Assembly (NCBI RefSeq): GCF_013055795.1
Contig: NZ_JABETO010000020.1
Location: forward strand, 44,715 to 108,714
Reading direction: 5' to 3'
Length of the DNA stretch: 64,000 bases
Origin: Streptomyces sp. I05A-00742
GTDB taxonomy: Bacteria > Actinomycetota > Actinomycetes > Streptomycetales > Streptomycetaceae
Below the pieces are notes generated by a model that worked only from the letters and a program-made list of their open reading frames with translations, did no database searches and was not told the origin of the DNA. This document shows positions 33,124 to 41,438 of this stretch, piece after piece (the stretch's first letter is position 1; each line of letters starts with the position of its first letter). The translations under genes and the position numbers were made by a program.

Positions 33124-34647
33124 TCACGTGAGGTCTCGCGCCTCCCAGCCGGGCGGCACCTTCGGCAGCCCGATCAGCGCGTCGATGCCGAGGTGTTCGA
33201 GAAGCAGGGCCTTGAGGCCGCGGCCGTCGATCAGTTCCATGCGGCCGGTGCGGTGGGCGAAGTCCTGGCTGGTCTTTCCGAACCAGCCGGTGGTGACGAG
33301 GATGCCTTTGGCCGCGGCCTTGTCGTGCATGACGCCGGCCAGTGCGCGTACCGCTTCGGCGGGAACGGCATTCTTGGTCCGCTTCGCCTGGATGATGCAC
33401 AGGCCGCCGATGATCGGGTCCTCGTTGGTGGCGACCGCGTCCACACCGTCGTCGCGGGAGGCTTGTGTCACCCATGCTTTGAGGCCGATCTCCTCGAACA
33501 GGCGCCTGATCAGGTGCTCGAATTCGATGGGGTTGATGGTCACGAGGTCGGGGCGACTGTCCAGGCCCGCGACGACGTCGACCTCCGGGGCGAGTTTGTA
33601 TTTGCCAAGGTCGAAGGTGACCACAGGACGCACGGGTTCGAGGTCGTAGGGGTGCTGGGAGACGATGGCGTTCAGGTGGTGCAGACAGGCGACCGGATCC
33701 AGTTCGGGCTCGTCCAGAACCAAATCGTCGAAGGCCTCACGCGTGCTCCGAAGGCTGACGAGGCAGGGACGGATCGGCTTCCCCGTGGCCTTGTCCTTGC
33801 TGCGTACGTGGCCGTTGAAGACGACGACGTCCACGAGGGCGGGAGGTGCGACGGCGAAGGTTTCGTCGATGGCGCGCAGGGCCATCCGCGCCACGAGCGC
33901 CTGGTACAAGGCCTTTGTTTCTGCTTGCTTGCGGGGCTGGGGCACAACCGTTCCCGGAGCGGGCGATGCCCGGTAGCGGTAGCCGGCGGCAGTGGGCACG
34001 ACGTCCTGGCCCGGGAAGTCACGTTCCAGGCGTAGTTCGCGGGTCTCCGGGATGAACGCGAGACGGAACTCGCCGCCATGGAGTCCTTCGGGGTAATCCA
34101 CCTGGGCGAGAGCCCGGTCCAGGACGGCCAACAAGCCGTCGGACCCATCGTCGGCAAACGCGGCTTCGGCGGGAAGGCGGTACGTGTGAAGGCCGGTTGC
34201 ACGCCGGTGGAGGATCGTCTCCAACTGCTCCAGGCGGTCCAGGGCGTGACGGGTTCGCTGCTCGGCATCCAGCCGCAGAGCCTCCACGGCCCGGGCCCTG
34301 GCCGCCTTCTCGGTCTCTCTCGCCGCTCGTTCCTCGGCCTTCAGACGCCGAGCGGCCGCCCTCTCCCGCTCGGCCTGCCGGCGCTCCAGGTCCCGCACGA
34401 CCTGTTCCGCCTTGCGGGCACGGTCCGCCTGCTCCTTCTCGGCGGCCTTGCGCGCCTGCTCCCAGGCCCGGGCCTGCTCTCCGGCCGCCCGCGCTTCGGC
34501 GCGCTCCCGCCGCTGCCGGTCCTGTTCCGCCGCCCGCGCCCGCCGTAACTCCTCCTGCTGCTGCCGCTTCTGCTCGGCTTCCTTCGCCTTCTGGCGCTGC
34601 TGGTACGCGGACAGCAGTTGACCCGCCAGAGACTTCCTGCGCGCCAC
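33124..34647 (-). CDS. Mrr-type restriction endonuclease-like protein with N-terminal coiled coil, TTA-containing
   Basis: A 507-residue protein. Residues about 10-150 are a long, highly charged coiled coil (KEAEQKRQQQEELRRARAAE and more). About 160-390 is a beta-rich middle domain of unknown role. About 400-490 is an Mrr_cat PD-(D/E)xK domain: FEHLIRRLFEEIGLKAWVTQ, DDGVDAVATNEDPIIGG with the catalytic Asp, and LCIIQAKRTKN with the QxK. Such enzymes cut modified or foreign DNA. Codon 34 (34546-34548) is TTA, so expression may depend on bldA tRNA. I prefer GTG at 34647 behind GGGAGGGG; ATG at 34689 is the alternative. No methylase is adjacent. Confidence 0.8.
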   Translation of the reverse strand: MARRKSLAGQLLSAYQQRQKAKEAEQKRQQQEELRRARAAEQDRQRRERAEARAAGEQARAWEQARKAAEKEQADRARKAEQVVRDLERRQAERERAAARRLKAEERAARETEKAARARAVEALRLDAEQRTRHALDRLEQLETILHRRATGLHTYRLPAEAAFADDGSDGLLAVLDRALAQVDYPEGLHGGEFRLAFIPETRELRLERDFPGQDVVPTAAGYRYRASPAPGTVVPQPRKQAETKALYQALVARMALRAIDETFAVAPPALVDVVVFNGHVRSKDKATGKPIRPCLVSLRSTREAFDDLVLDEPELDPVACLHHLNAIVSQHPYDLEPVRPVVTFDLGKYKLAPEVDVVAGLDSRPDLVTINPIEFEHLIRRLFEEIGLKAWVTQASRDDGVDAVATNEDPIIGGLCIIQAKRTKNAVPAEAVRALAGVMHDKAAAKGILVTTGWFGKTSQDFAHRTGRMELIDGRGLKALLLEHLGIDALIGLPKVPPGWEARDLT

Positions 34648-34769
34648 GTCCCCTCCCACAGGCCGATTCCGCCGTACAACGCTGCCCATCGGCAGGGAGC
34701 TGTAACCATGGGCCGTGGGCCGGCCACGTCAGGCCGGCTGTTCCTTCCGCCACAAGCAGGGGCTGGGCG

Positions 34770-35468
34770 TCACGCCGGTGGCCGGGTGAGTTTGGCGGCC
34801 ACGGCGTCGAGGACCCAGTCCAGGCCGGTCGCGAAGGATGCCTCGGCGTCCACGTCCGTGCCGTCGTGCACGACCCTGGCCAGCGCCGGGAAGCGGCCGG
34901 TGGCCAGCATTCTCGTCACATGCGGGCCGGAGGCCCGCTGCCAGTCGTGCTTGGACAGGCCGGTGGCGCGCTCGGCCCGCAGGTTCGTGATCTCACGCCT
35001 GATCGCGCCGATGAAGTAGGCGCTGACGGTCTCCACGGCGCGCATGACGGTGTCGACATCGGCGAGGCCGTCGAATGCGGCCAGCGTGGTCTCGGTCACG
35101 ACAAGGCCGTTCGGGCCCAGGGCCGGGCGACCGCCGAGGAGGTCGGCCAGCCATTCGTGACGGAGGGCGGCCTGCCTGGTGCGCCGGGCGAGGGCGCGCA
35201 ACGCCTCCCGCCAGTCGCCGGGCTGCTCCTCGGGGCGGATCTCGGCGTGGACCTCGTCCACCATGAGGTCGAACAGCTCCTCCTTGGTGGAGATGTATCG
35301 GTACAACCGCATCGGGCCGACGTCCAGGCGCGCGGCGACCTTGCGCATGGAAACCGCCTCCAGCCCGCCCTCGTCGGCCAGCGCGATGGCGGCGGTGACG
35401 ATCCGCTCCCGGTCGAGCGGCACGGGTTGAGTCGGCGGCTCCGGCCGGTCCCACACAGTCATGGTCAT
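34770..35468 (-). CDS. TetR-family regulator (TetR_C class)
   Basis: A 232-residue repressor resembling tetracycline-repressor-type proteins. The HTH is at about 20-65 (RERIVTAAIALADEGGLEAV, then MRKVAARLDVGPMRLYRYIS), followed by a TetR_C-like domain (HEWLADLLGGRPALGPNGLV). It is divergent from a TetX-like flavin monooxygenase with operators between them. The start could be either ATG at 35468 or 35462 (MTMTVWDRP). It probably represses the monooxygenase and itself. Confidence 0.9.
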   Translation of the reverse strand: MTMTVWDRPEPPTQPVPLDRERIVTAAIALADEGGLEAVSMRKVAARLDVGPMRLYRYISTKEELFDLMVDEVHAEIRPEEQPGDWREALRALARRTRQAALRHEWLADLLGGRPALGPNGLVVTETTLAAFDGLADVDTVMRAVETVSAYFIGAIRREITNLRAERATGLSKHDWQRASGPHVTRMLATGRFPALARVVHDGTDVDAEASFATGLDWVLDAVAAKLTRPPA

Positions 35469-35482
35469 ACCGTACCGTTGCG

Positions 35483-35511
35483 ATACAGCGTAATGAGGCA
35501 ATACAGTGTAT
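35483..35511. promoter_or_regulatory. twin ATACA-type operators between TetR and monooxygenase
   Basis: ATACA-G-TGTAT (35501-35511) is a perfect dyad and ATACA-G-CGTAAT (35483-35494) an imperfect copy 18 bases upstream. The perfect site overlaps TACAGT (35502-35507), a -10 placed for a leaderless monooxygenase mRNA with ATG at 35516. Confidence 0.5.
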
Positions 35512-35515
35512 CGAC

Positions 35516-36634
35516 ATGAGACACCGCATCGCAGTGGTCGGGAGCGGTCCTGCCGGCCTTACCTTCGCCCGGGTCCTGCACCGCCATGATCACCCCGTCA
35601 CCGTCCTCGAACGCGATCCCGCCCCCGACGCCCGCCCCCCGGGCGGCACGCTGGACCTGCACGAGGGGCTGGGCCAGCTCGCAGTGGACAAGGCGGGGCT
35701 GCTGGCGGAGTTCAAGGCGCTGTCCCGGCCCGAGGGGCAGGCCATGCGCATCCTGGACGCGGACGGGACCGTCCTGCGCGACTGGCGACCCCGTCCGGGT
35801 GACCGGGCCAATCCCGAGATCGACCGGGGGCAACTCCGTGACCTGCTGCTCGGCCCGGTCGACATCCAGTGGGGGCGGGGCGTGACGCAGGTGGTGCCGG
35901 GAACCCGGGATGGCGTCCTGGTCCATTTCGCGGACGGACGGCAGGAGGCGTTCGACCTCGTGGTCGGCGCGGACGGCGCCTGGTCCCGGACCCGCCCGGC
36001 GGTCTCATCGGTGACGCCGCACTACACCGGCGTCACCTTGGTCGAGACCTCCCTGGACGACGTCGACGCCCGCCACCCCGACCTCGCCCGGTTGATCGGC
36101 GACGGTTCCGTCGCGGTGTACGGCGTGAACCGAGCTGTCGTCGCCCAGCGCAACAGCGGCGGCCACGTCAAGGTGTACGCCCAGTTCCGCGCGCCGCTGG
36201 ACTGGCACACAAACCTGGATCCGGCCGACGCCGAGGCCGTGCGGTCGAGTCTGCTGGCCCTGTTCGACGGCTGGGCCGCTCCCGTCCTCGACCTCCTCCG
36301 CCACGGCACCGCTTTCGCCCACCGCCCCCTCTACGCCCTGCCCGCGTCCCACACCTGGACCCACGTCCCCGGGGTGACGCTACTGGGCGACGCCGCCCAT
36401 CTGATGCCCCCATTGGGGGCGGGCGCGAACCTCGCGATGCTGGAGGGCGCCGAACTCGCCGAGTCCATCGCCGCCGGCCCCGGAGATCTGGACGAGGCTG
36501 TCCGCGCCTTCGAGGAACAGATGTGGGCACGGGCCGGCAGGTGGGCGGAGATCACGATGACCGGTCTGGAACGCCTTGTGAGCCCGGACCCCGCCGAAGC
36601 CCTCGCCCTCTTCGACCAAGTCCAGTCGTCCTGA
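35516..36634 (+). CDS. FAD-dependent monooxygenase (TetX-like)
   Basis: A 372-residue flavoprotein monooxygenase. The FAD-binding motif is RIAVVGSGPAGLTFARVLHR, and PPGGTLDLHEGLGQLAVDKA is typical of the TetX/tetracycline-destructase-like group. The DG motif is VVGADGAWSRTRPAVS and the GD motif LLGDAAHLMPPLGAGANLAM. It is probably a detoxifying or tailoring hydroxylase induced through the divergent TetR. Substrate not determined. The mRNA looks leaderless (no ribosome site, -10 eight bases before ATG). Confidence 0.88.
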   Translation: MRHRIAVVGSGPAGLTFARVLHRHDHPVTVLERDPAPDARPPGGTLDLHEGLGQLAVDKAGLLAEFKALSRPEGQAMRILDADGTVLRDWRPRPGDRANPEIDRGQLRDLLLGPVDIQWGRGVTQVVPGTRDGVLVHFADGRQEAFDLVVGADGAWSRTRPAVSSVTPHYTGVTLVETSLDDVDARHPDLARLIGDGSVAVYGVNRAVVAQRNSGGHVKVYAQFRAPLDWHTNLDPADAEAVRSSLLALFDGWAAPVLDLLRHGTAFAHRPLYALPASHTWTHVPGVTLLGDAAHLMPPLGAGANLAMLEGAELAESIAAGPGDLDEAVRAFEEQMWARAGRWAEITMTGLERLVSPDPAEALALFDQVQSS

Positions 36635-36807
36635 CTGCACTTGGCAGGCGCGAGAGCTCCAGCACCAACAGCTCGCCATGGCCTCACGGGGCGGTACGGC
36701 ACCGGGCAGCGGTCCCTTCCGGCCTTCCGGGCGAGTCGAGGATGACGTCGGCCGAACCGGTCCCGCGACCGACAGCCCGTCAGTCACCCGCCGGCGTCGA
36801 CAGATCC

Positions 36808-37050
36808 TCAGCGCCGGCATTCGTTCCGATGTCCCTCGACCCCCGCGCCCCGGCGCCCCAAGGACTGGCCCAGCAGGCCCAGGGCGATTCCCAGCACCAC
36901 GAACACGATGTTCGCGTAGACCTCGTACCCGTCGGGCGCGAGGTACCGCAGGAAGCCGAAGAGGCGGAACCCGCCGACCCAGTCGTGCAGCAGACCGGCC
37001 AGCCCGCCCACTGTCAGGACGAAGCTCACAAAACCCAGCACACTCTTCAT
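36808..37050 (-). CDS. small two-helix membrane protein
   Basis: An 80-residue membrane protein of unknown function. Two hydrophobic segments (VLGFVSFVLTVGGLAGLL, and IVFVVLGIALGLLGQSLG) flank a conserved-looking loop, FRLFGFLRYLAPDGYEVYAN. It ends with a polar tail. The start ATG at 37050 is supported by the hydrophobic pattern rather than a strong ribosome site. It is divergent from the two-component system. Confidence 0.65.
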   Translation of the reverse strand: MKSVLGFVSFVLTVGGLAGLLHDWVGGFRLFGFLRYLAPDGYEVYANIVFVVLGIALGLLGQSLGRRGAGVEGHRNECRR

Positions 37051-37207
37051 ACGACGATGCTGGGCGCCGGAGGCCGGGCCGGGGATCCGTCCTCGGGAGG
37101 CGCCGGGCCGACCGAAGGACGTTTCCCGCGGGCCGGGTGTCGTCCGAAGGTATCGGCCCGCCGCGGGCCCCTCGCTCCGGGCTTCCGTGAACGCATACAT
37201 TCCGGTC

Positions 37208-38548
37208 ATGACCCGCCTTCGCCCCGCCACCCGCGACCGGCTCGCCGACCTCGGCTGCTTCCTGGCGGCCGCCGCCTTCTCGGTGCTCACCGCCGAGGAC
37301 GCGCTGGCCGGCCGGCAGTTGTCCGACGAGGCGCTGTTCGCCGACCAGCTGGCGGGCGGCCTCGCGTGCGCGGCGCTGTTCGTGAGGCGGCGGTGGCCGG
37401 TCCAGCTCGCGGTCGCGCTGGTGGTGACCGGGGCGTTCTCGCACTTCGCCGCCGGACCGATCATGGTCGCCCTGTTCACCGTCGCCGCCCACTGCCCGCC
37501 GCGCGTCACCCGGTGGGTCGCCGCGTTCACGGCCCTGCCCCTGCCCGTCTTCCTGCTCGGCCGGCCGGAGGCGGGCGACCCCGAAACCGGTTCCGCGCTC
37601 ACCTACTTCGCCCTGGTCGCCGGCTCCTTCGGGTGGGGCCTGTACGTCGCCTCGCGACGCCGGCTCGTCGCCGGGCTGCGCGAACGCGTCGAACGGGCGG
37701 GGGAGGAGGCGCGGCGGCAGGTGCGCGAGGACATCGCGCGGGAGATGCACGACGTGCTCGCGCACCGGCTCTCGCTGCTCAGCGTGCACGCGGGTGCCCT
37801 GGAGTTCCGCCCGGACGCACCGCCCGAGGACGTCCGGCGGGCCTCCGGGGTGATCCGGGACGCCGCGTACCAGGCCCTGGAGGACCTCCGCGAGATCATC
37901 GGCGTCCTGCGGCTCCCGGCCGGCGACGCCCCGGACCGGCCGCAGCCGACCCTCGACGACCTCCCCCGGCTGGTCGACGAGTCCCGCGCGGCGGGGGCGC
38001 GGGTCGCGTTGGACCTCCGGACGGGCACCGGGGCACCGGTCGCCGCCGCCACCGGACGCACCGTCTACCGGATCGTCCAGGAAGGGCTCACCAACGCCCG
38101 CAAGCACGCGCCCGGCGCGGAGGTCGTCGTCACCGTCGGCGGCGACCCCGGCGCGGGGCTGACCGTGGAGGTGCGCAACGCGCTGTCCGCGGCGGCCACT
38201 CCCGTCCCAGCCACTCCCATACCGGCCGCCCCTGTCCCGGCCACCGTCATCCCTGGCGCCGGGCAGGGCCTCGTCGGCCTCGCCGAGCGGGCCCGGCTCG
38301 CGGGCGGCCGGCTCGAACACGGCCGGGTCGGCGGGGACTTCCGGCTGGACGCGTGGCTGCCCTGGACCGGGCGGCGCGAACCGGACGGCGGGAGTGGCAC
38401 GGAGCTCCGGAGGGACGGCAACGGCGGGGACTGCCGGGGCTACAGCGACAGCGGCGACAGCGGGGACGGGCCCGGGTCGCCCGTCCCCGCAACCGTCGCC
38501 GTCCCGATCCCCATCCCTTCCCCGGCACCCGACACGACCGGCCGATAG
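37208..38548 (+). CDS. NarL-type sensor histidine kinase
   Basis: A 446-residue kinase. Four to five hydrophobic segments (about 12-155) replace an extracellular sensor. Then come the HisKA_3 domain with His in REDIAREMHDVLAHRLSLL and a HATPase domain with N box QEGLTNARKHAPGAEVVV and G box GQGLVGLAERARLAGG. A Pro/Ala-rich insert (TPVPATPIPAAPVPATVI) sits in the ATP lid just before the G box, and the C-terminus has a further about 60-residue Gly/Ser/Pro tail. The partner response regulator follows 36 bases downstream. Start is ATG 37208, with GTG 37187 as alternative. Confidence 0.9.
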   Translation: MTRLRPATRDRLADLGCFLAAAAFSVLTAEDALAGRQLSDEALFADQLAGGLACAALFVRRRWPVQLAVALVVTGAFSHFAAGPIMVALFTVAAHCPPRVTRWVAAFTALPLPVFLLGRPEAGDPETGSALTYFALVAGSFGWGLYVASRRRLVAGLRERVERAGEEARRQVREDIAREMHDVLAHRLSLLSVHAGALEFRPDAPPEDVRRASGVIRDAAYQALEDLREIIGVLRLPAGDAPDRPQPTLDDLPRLVDESRAAGARVALDLRTGTGAPVAAATGRTVYRIVQEGLTNARKHAPGAEVVVTVGGDPGAGLTVEVRNALSAAATPVPATPIPAAPVPATVIPGAGQGLVGLAERARLAGGRLEHGRVGGDFRLDAWLPWTGRREPDGGSGTELRRDGNGGDCRGYSDSGDSGDGPGSPVPATVAVPIPIPSPAPDTTGR

Positions 38549-38584
38549 AGTGGGGCACCACCACCCGACCTGCGAGGAAGCCCG

Positions 38585-39253
38585 GTGACCGAGTCCCCGA
38601 CCGTCCGTGTCCTCCTGGTCGACGACGACCCGCTGGTCCGGTCGGGGCTGCGGCTGATGCTGGGCGGCGCGGCCGGCATCGAGATCGTCGCCGAGGCGGC
38701 GGACGGCGGCGAGGTGGAGCCGCTCGTCGACGCGCACGCCCCCGACGTCGTCCTGATGGACATCCGGATGCCCACGGTCGACGGACTCGCGGCCACCGAG
38801 GCCCTGCGGAGCCGCCCGCGGCCGCCCGAGGTCATCGTGCTGACCACGTTCAACTCCGACGACCACGTCCTGCGCGCCCTGCGGGCCGGCGCCGCCGGCT
38901 TTGTGCTCAAGCACACGCCGCCGGGGCAGATCGTGGAGGCCGTCCGGCGGGTGGCCGCCGGCGAGCCGGTGCTCTCCCCGGCCGTCACCCGGCAGCTCAT
39001 CGACCGGGTGGCGGACGGCACCGGCCGCGACGACCGGGCGGCGCGGGCCGGGCAGCGGCTCGCGCTGCTCGGCGAGCGGGAGCGCGAGGTGGCCGTCGCC
39101 GTGGGCCGGGGCAAGTCGAACGCGGAGATCGCCGCCGGGCTGTACATGAGCGTGCCCACGGTCAAGACCCACGTCTCCCGCATCCTCGCCAAACTCGGCC
39201 TGAACAACCGGGTGCAGATCGCCCTCCTCGTCAACGACGCCGGGGAGCTGTGA
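38585..39253 (+). CDS. NarL/LuxR-type response regulator
   Basis: A 222-residue response regulator. The receiver domain has the acidic pair in LLVDDDPLVRSGLRLMLGG, phospho-acceptor Asp in PDVVLMDIRMPTVDGL and Lys in FVLKHTPPG. The LuxR HTH is LGEREREVAVAVGRGKSNAE, then VPTVKTHVSRILAKLGLNNR. It pairs with the kinase upstream. The GTG start follows GAGGAAG. The next gene starts one base after its stop, so the ATP-grasp protein is likely part of the same operon. Confidence 0.95.
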   Translation: MTESPTVRVLLVDDDPLVRSGLRLMLGGAAGIEIVAEAADGGEVEPLVDAHAPDVVLMDIRMPTVDGLAATEALRSRPRPPEVIVLTTFNSDDHVLRALRAGAAGFVLKHTPPGQIVEAVRRVAAGEPVLSPAVTRQLIDRVADGTGRDDRAARAGQRLALLGEREREVAVAVGRGKSNAEIAAGLYMSVPTVKTHVSRILAKLGLNNRVQIALLVNDAGEL

Positions 39254-39254
39254 G

Positions 39255-40145
39255 GTGACGGCCGCAAAGGGGAGCGGCTTCCTGGCGCTCGCCCCGCAGT
39301 ACACGTCGACCCGGGAGCTGCTGGCGCACGCCGCGCGCCGCCGGGGCATGGACGTCGTGACGCTCCCCGCCCGGCCCGGCGCGGACGAGCCCGGCCCCGG
39401 GCCGGGCGGCCACTACTACGGCGGCCCCCGCTACGCGGCCCGGTTCGGAGCCGGTCTGGGGGTGGCCCTCCTGGAGCCGGACGACGACTGGCTGCCCGGG
39501 CTCCCCTTCGCGTACCGCCGCCGGAAGACGGTCCTGACCACCCTGGACGCGGCCCGCGGCCTGGACCGGCCCGCCTTCGTGAAGCCGCCGTCCGACAAGA
39601 GCTTCCGGGCCGCCGTCCACCCCGACGGCAGCGGACTGCCCACCGGCGCGGACCTGCCCCCCGAGACGCCGGTGCAGATCGCCGAAGTGGTGGACTGGGA
39701 CGTCGAGTTCCGGCTGTTCGTCCTGGACGGTGAGGTGCGCACCGGCAGTCAGTACGCGGTCCACGGTCGGCTCGAAGCCGCCCCGCTCGACGGGCACCGG
39801 CACCGGAGCGCCGTCCTCGCCTTCGCCCGCCGCCTCCTCGGCGCCTGCGGCGACTCGCTGCCCAGCGCGGTCGTCGTCGACGTCGGGCTGCTGCGCACGG
39901 ACCGCGCCCCGGACGCCGAGTGGGCGGTGGTCGAGGCCAACATGGCCTGGTTCAGCAACTGTTACGCCGCGGACCCGGACCGCGCGCTCGACGTCGTCCT
40001 GCGTGCGGCCGGCCCCCGGGCGGGGCTGGCCGCCCGGGACCGCAGGTTCTGCCGCGGTGTCCCGCGCGACACCCTCGGTCGAGACACCGCCGTTCACGAC
40101 ACCCCCGGTCGCGACACCCCCGGTCAGGCGGGCAGGGCGGGGTAG
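39255..40145 (+). CDS. ATP-grasp domain protein (DUF4343-like)
   Basis: A 296-residue ATP-grasp protein. It begins FLALAPQYTSTRELLAHAAR, with ATP-grasp elements AFVKPPSDKSFRAAVHPDG, VEFRLFVLDGEVRTGSQYAV and VVVDVGLLRTDRAPDAEWAV followed by VEANMAWFSNCY. The reaction is ATP-dependent ligation, substrates unknown. GTG starts one base after the response-regulator stop (TGAGGTG), so translation is coupled to the two-component system. The C-terminal tail repeats RDT(P/A)-type motifs (VPRDTLGRDTAVHDTPGRDT) and overlaps the convergent reductase gene by 22 bases. Confidence 0.85.
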   Translation: MTAAKGSGFLALAPQYTSTRELLAHAARRRGMDVVTLPARPGADEPGPGPGGHYYGGPRYAARFGAGLGVALLEPDDDWLPGLPFAYRRRKTVLTTLDAARGLDRPAFVKPPSDKSFRAAVHPDGSGLPTGADLPPETPVQIAEVVDWDVEFRLFVLDGEVRTGSQYAVHGRLEAAPLDGHRHRSAVLAFARRLLGACGDSLPSAVVVDVGLLRTDRAPDAEWAVVEANMAWFSNCYAADPDRALDVVLRAAGPRAGLAARDRRFCRGVPRDTLGRDTAVHDTPGRDTPGQAGRAG

Positions 40146-41194
40146 TCGGTGTAGCCGGTGTCGTCCCCGCCGTAGAAGGTGGCCCGGTCCGGGGTGTTGA
40201 AGGGGCCACCGGCCGCGAGGCGGCGGGGCAGGTCCGGGTTGGCCAGGAACAGCGCGCCGAAGGCGATCATGTCCGCGGTGCCGTCCTCGACGAGGGCGAG
40301 GCTGTCCGGGCCGGTGAACTCCGGGTGGGTGAACGGGTTCAGGATGAAGGTGCCCGGCCAGTTCTTGCGCAGCCGCAGGGTCAGGTCCCGGTCCGGCCCC
40401 TCCATCAGGTGCAGGTAGGCGAGGCCCAGCGGGGCGAGCCGCTCCAGCAGCGCGCCGTAGGTCTCCTCCAGGCCGTCCTCGGCGATGTCGTTGTACGGGT
40501 TGCCGGGGGAGATCCGGAAGGCGGTCCTGTCGGCGCCGATCGCCTCGGCGACGGCCTCGGCGAGCTCGACGCCGAAGCGGACGCGGCCCTCGACGGAGCC
40601 GCCCCAGGCGTCGGTGCGCCGGTTGGCGTTGGGGGCGAGGAACTGGTGGATCAGGTAGCCGTTCGCCCCGTGCAGCTCCACCCCGTCGAAGCCCGCGGCG
40701 ATCGCGTTGCGGGCCGCGGAGGCGAAGTCGGCGATCGTGCCGCGGATCTCGTCCTCGGTGAGCTCCTTGGGGGTGACGAAGTCCTGCGGCCCCGCGTGGG
40801 TGTACACCTGGCCTACGGGGGCGACGGCCGAGGGGGCGACCGGGTGCATGCCCTCGGGCAGCAGGCTGGGGTGGCTGACGCGGCCGGTGTGCATCAGCTG
40901 GGCGAAGATCGTGCCGCCCCGGCGGTGGACGGCGTCGGTCACCGTCCGCCAGGCCGCCACCTGCTCCTCGGAGTGCAGGCCCGGGGTGTCGGTGTAGCCC
41001 TGGCCGATCACCGACGGCTGCGTGCCCTCGGTGACGATCAGGCCGGCGTCCGCCCGTTGCGCGTAGTAGGCCGCCATCGACGGCGTCGGGGTGGCGCCGG
41101 GCCCGAAGGCGCGGCTGCGGGTCATCGGGGCCATCACGATGCGGTTGGCCAGACGCTTGCCGGCCAGCTCGATCGGTTCGAATGCGGTGGTCAT
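40124..41194 (-). CDS. alkene reductase, Old Yellow Enzyme family
   Basis: A 356-residue FMN-dependent ene-reductase of the NemA/OYE group. Typical signatures: IVMAPMTRSRAFGPGATPTP, EGTQPSVIGQGYTDTPGLHS, the substrate-binding HGANGYLIHQFLAPNANRRTD and the FMN-phosphate region ADMIAFGALFLANPDLPRRL. It reduces electrophilic alkenes or nitro compounds. The ATG at 41194 follows GGAGGAAG. It is divergent from a MarR-type regulator that probably senses the same electrophile. Confidence 0.94.
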   Translation of the reverse strand: MTTAFEPIELAGKRLANRIVMAPMTRSRAFGPGATPTPSMAAYYAQRADAGLIVTEGTQPSVIGQGYTDTPGLHSEEQVAAWRTVTDAVHRRGGTIFAQLMHTGRVSHPSLLPEGMHPVAPSAVAPVGQVYTHAGPQDFVTPKELTEDEIRGTIADFASAARNAIAAGFDGVELHGANGYLIHQFLAPNANRRTDAWGGSVEGRVRFGVELAEAVAEAIGADRTAFRISPGNPYNDIAEDGLEETYGALLERLAPLGLAYLHLMEGPDRDLTLRLRKNWPGTFILNPFTHPEFTGPDSLALVEDGTADMIAFGALFLANPDLPRRLAAGGPFNTPDRATFYGGDDTGYTDYPALPA

Positions 41195-41402
41195 GGCTGT
41201 TCTTCCTCCGACAGGGGCGGGTCGCGGGCTCCCGGGTCCGGGAGTCGCGGGCTCGGGACATGAAGTTACCTGTCCGAACAACTAAAGGCTACCTCGTCAT
41301 TCCCGGGCCTTCGGTTCCCCTGAGATGCCCAGCTCATCGCGGTGATCTGCGCTCGTTGGGGCCTCCCGTTGTAGGGTGAGTGCATCCCAGTAGGGGTTGG
41401 TA

Positions 41403-41424
41403 CTTGTTCAGTCAGTTCAACAGG
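41403..41424. promoter_or_regulatory. candidate MarR operator overlapping the ribosome site
   Basis: CTTGTT (41403-41408) and AACAGG (41419-41424) form an imperfect inverted repeat separated by ten bases, with GTTCAGTCAGTTCA between them. It overlaps the start of AGGAGG of the MarR gene. Weak evidence. Confidence 0.3.
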
Positions 41425-41438
41425 AGGCGGGTGCCGTC

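Noticed and set aside
35869..39258. Plus-strand open frame of more than 1100 codons
   Set aside because: Out of frame with the monooxygenase, kinase and response regulator that have clear motifs; Arg/Pro/Gly-rich shadow.
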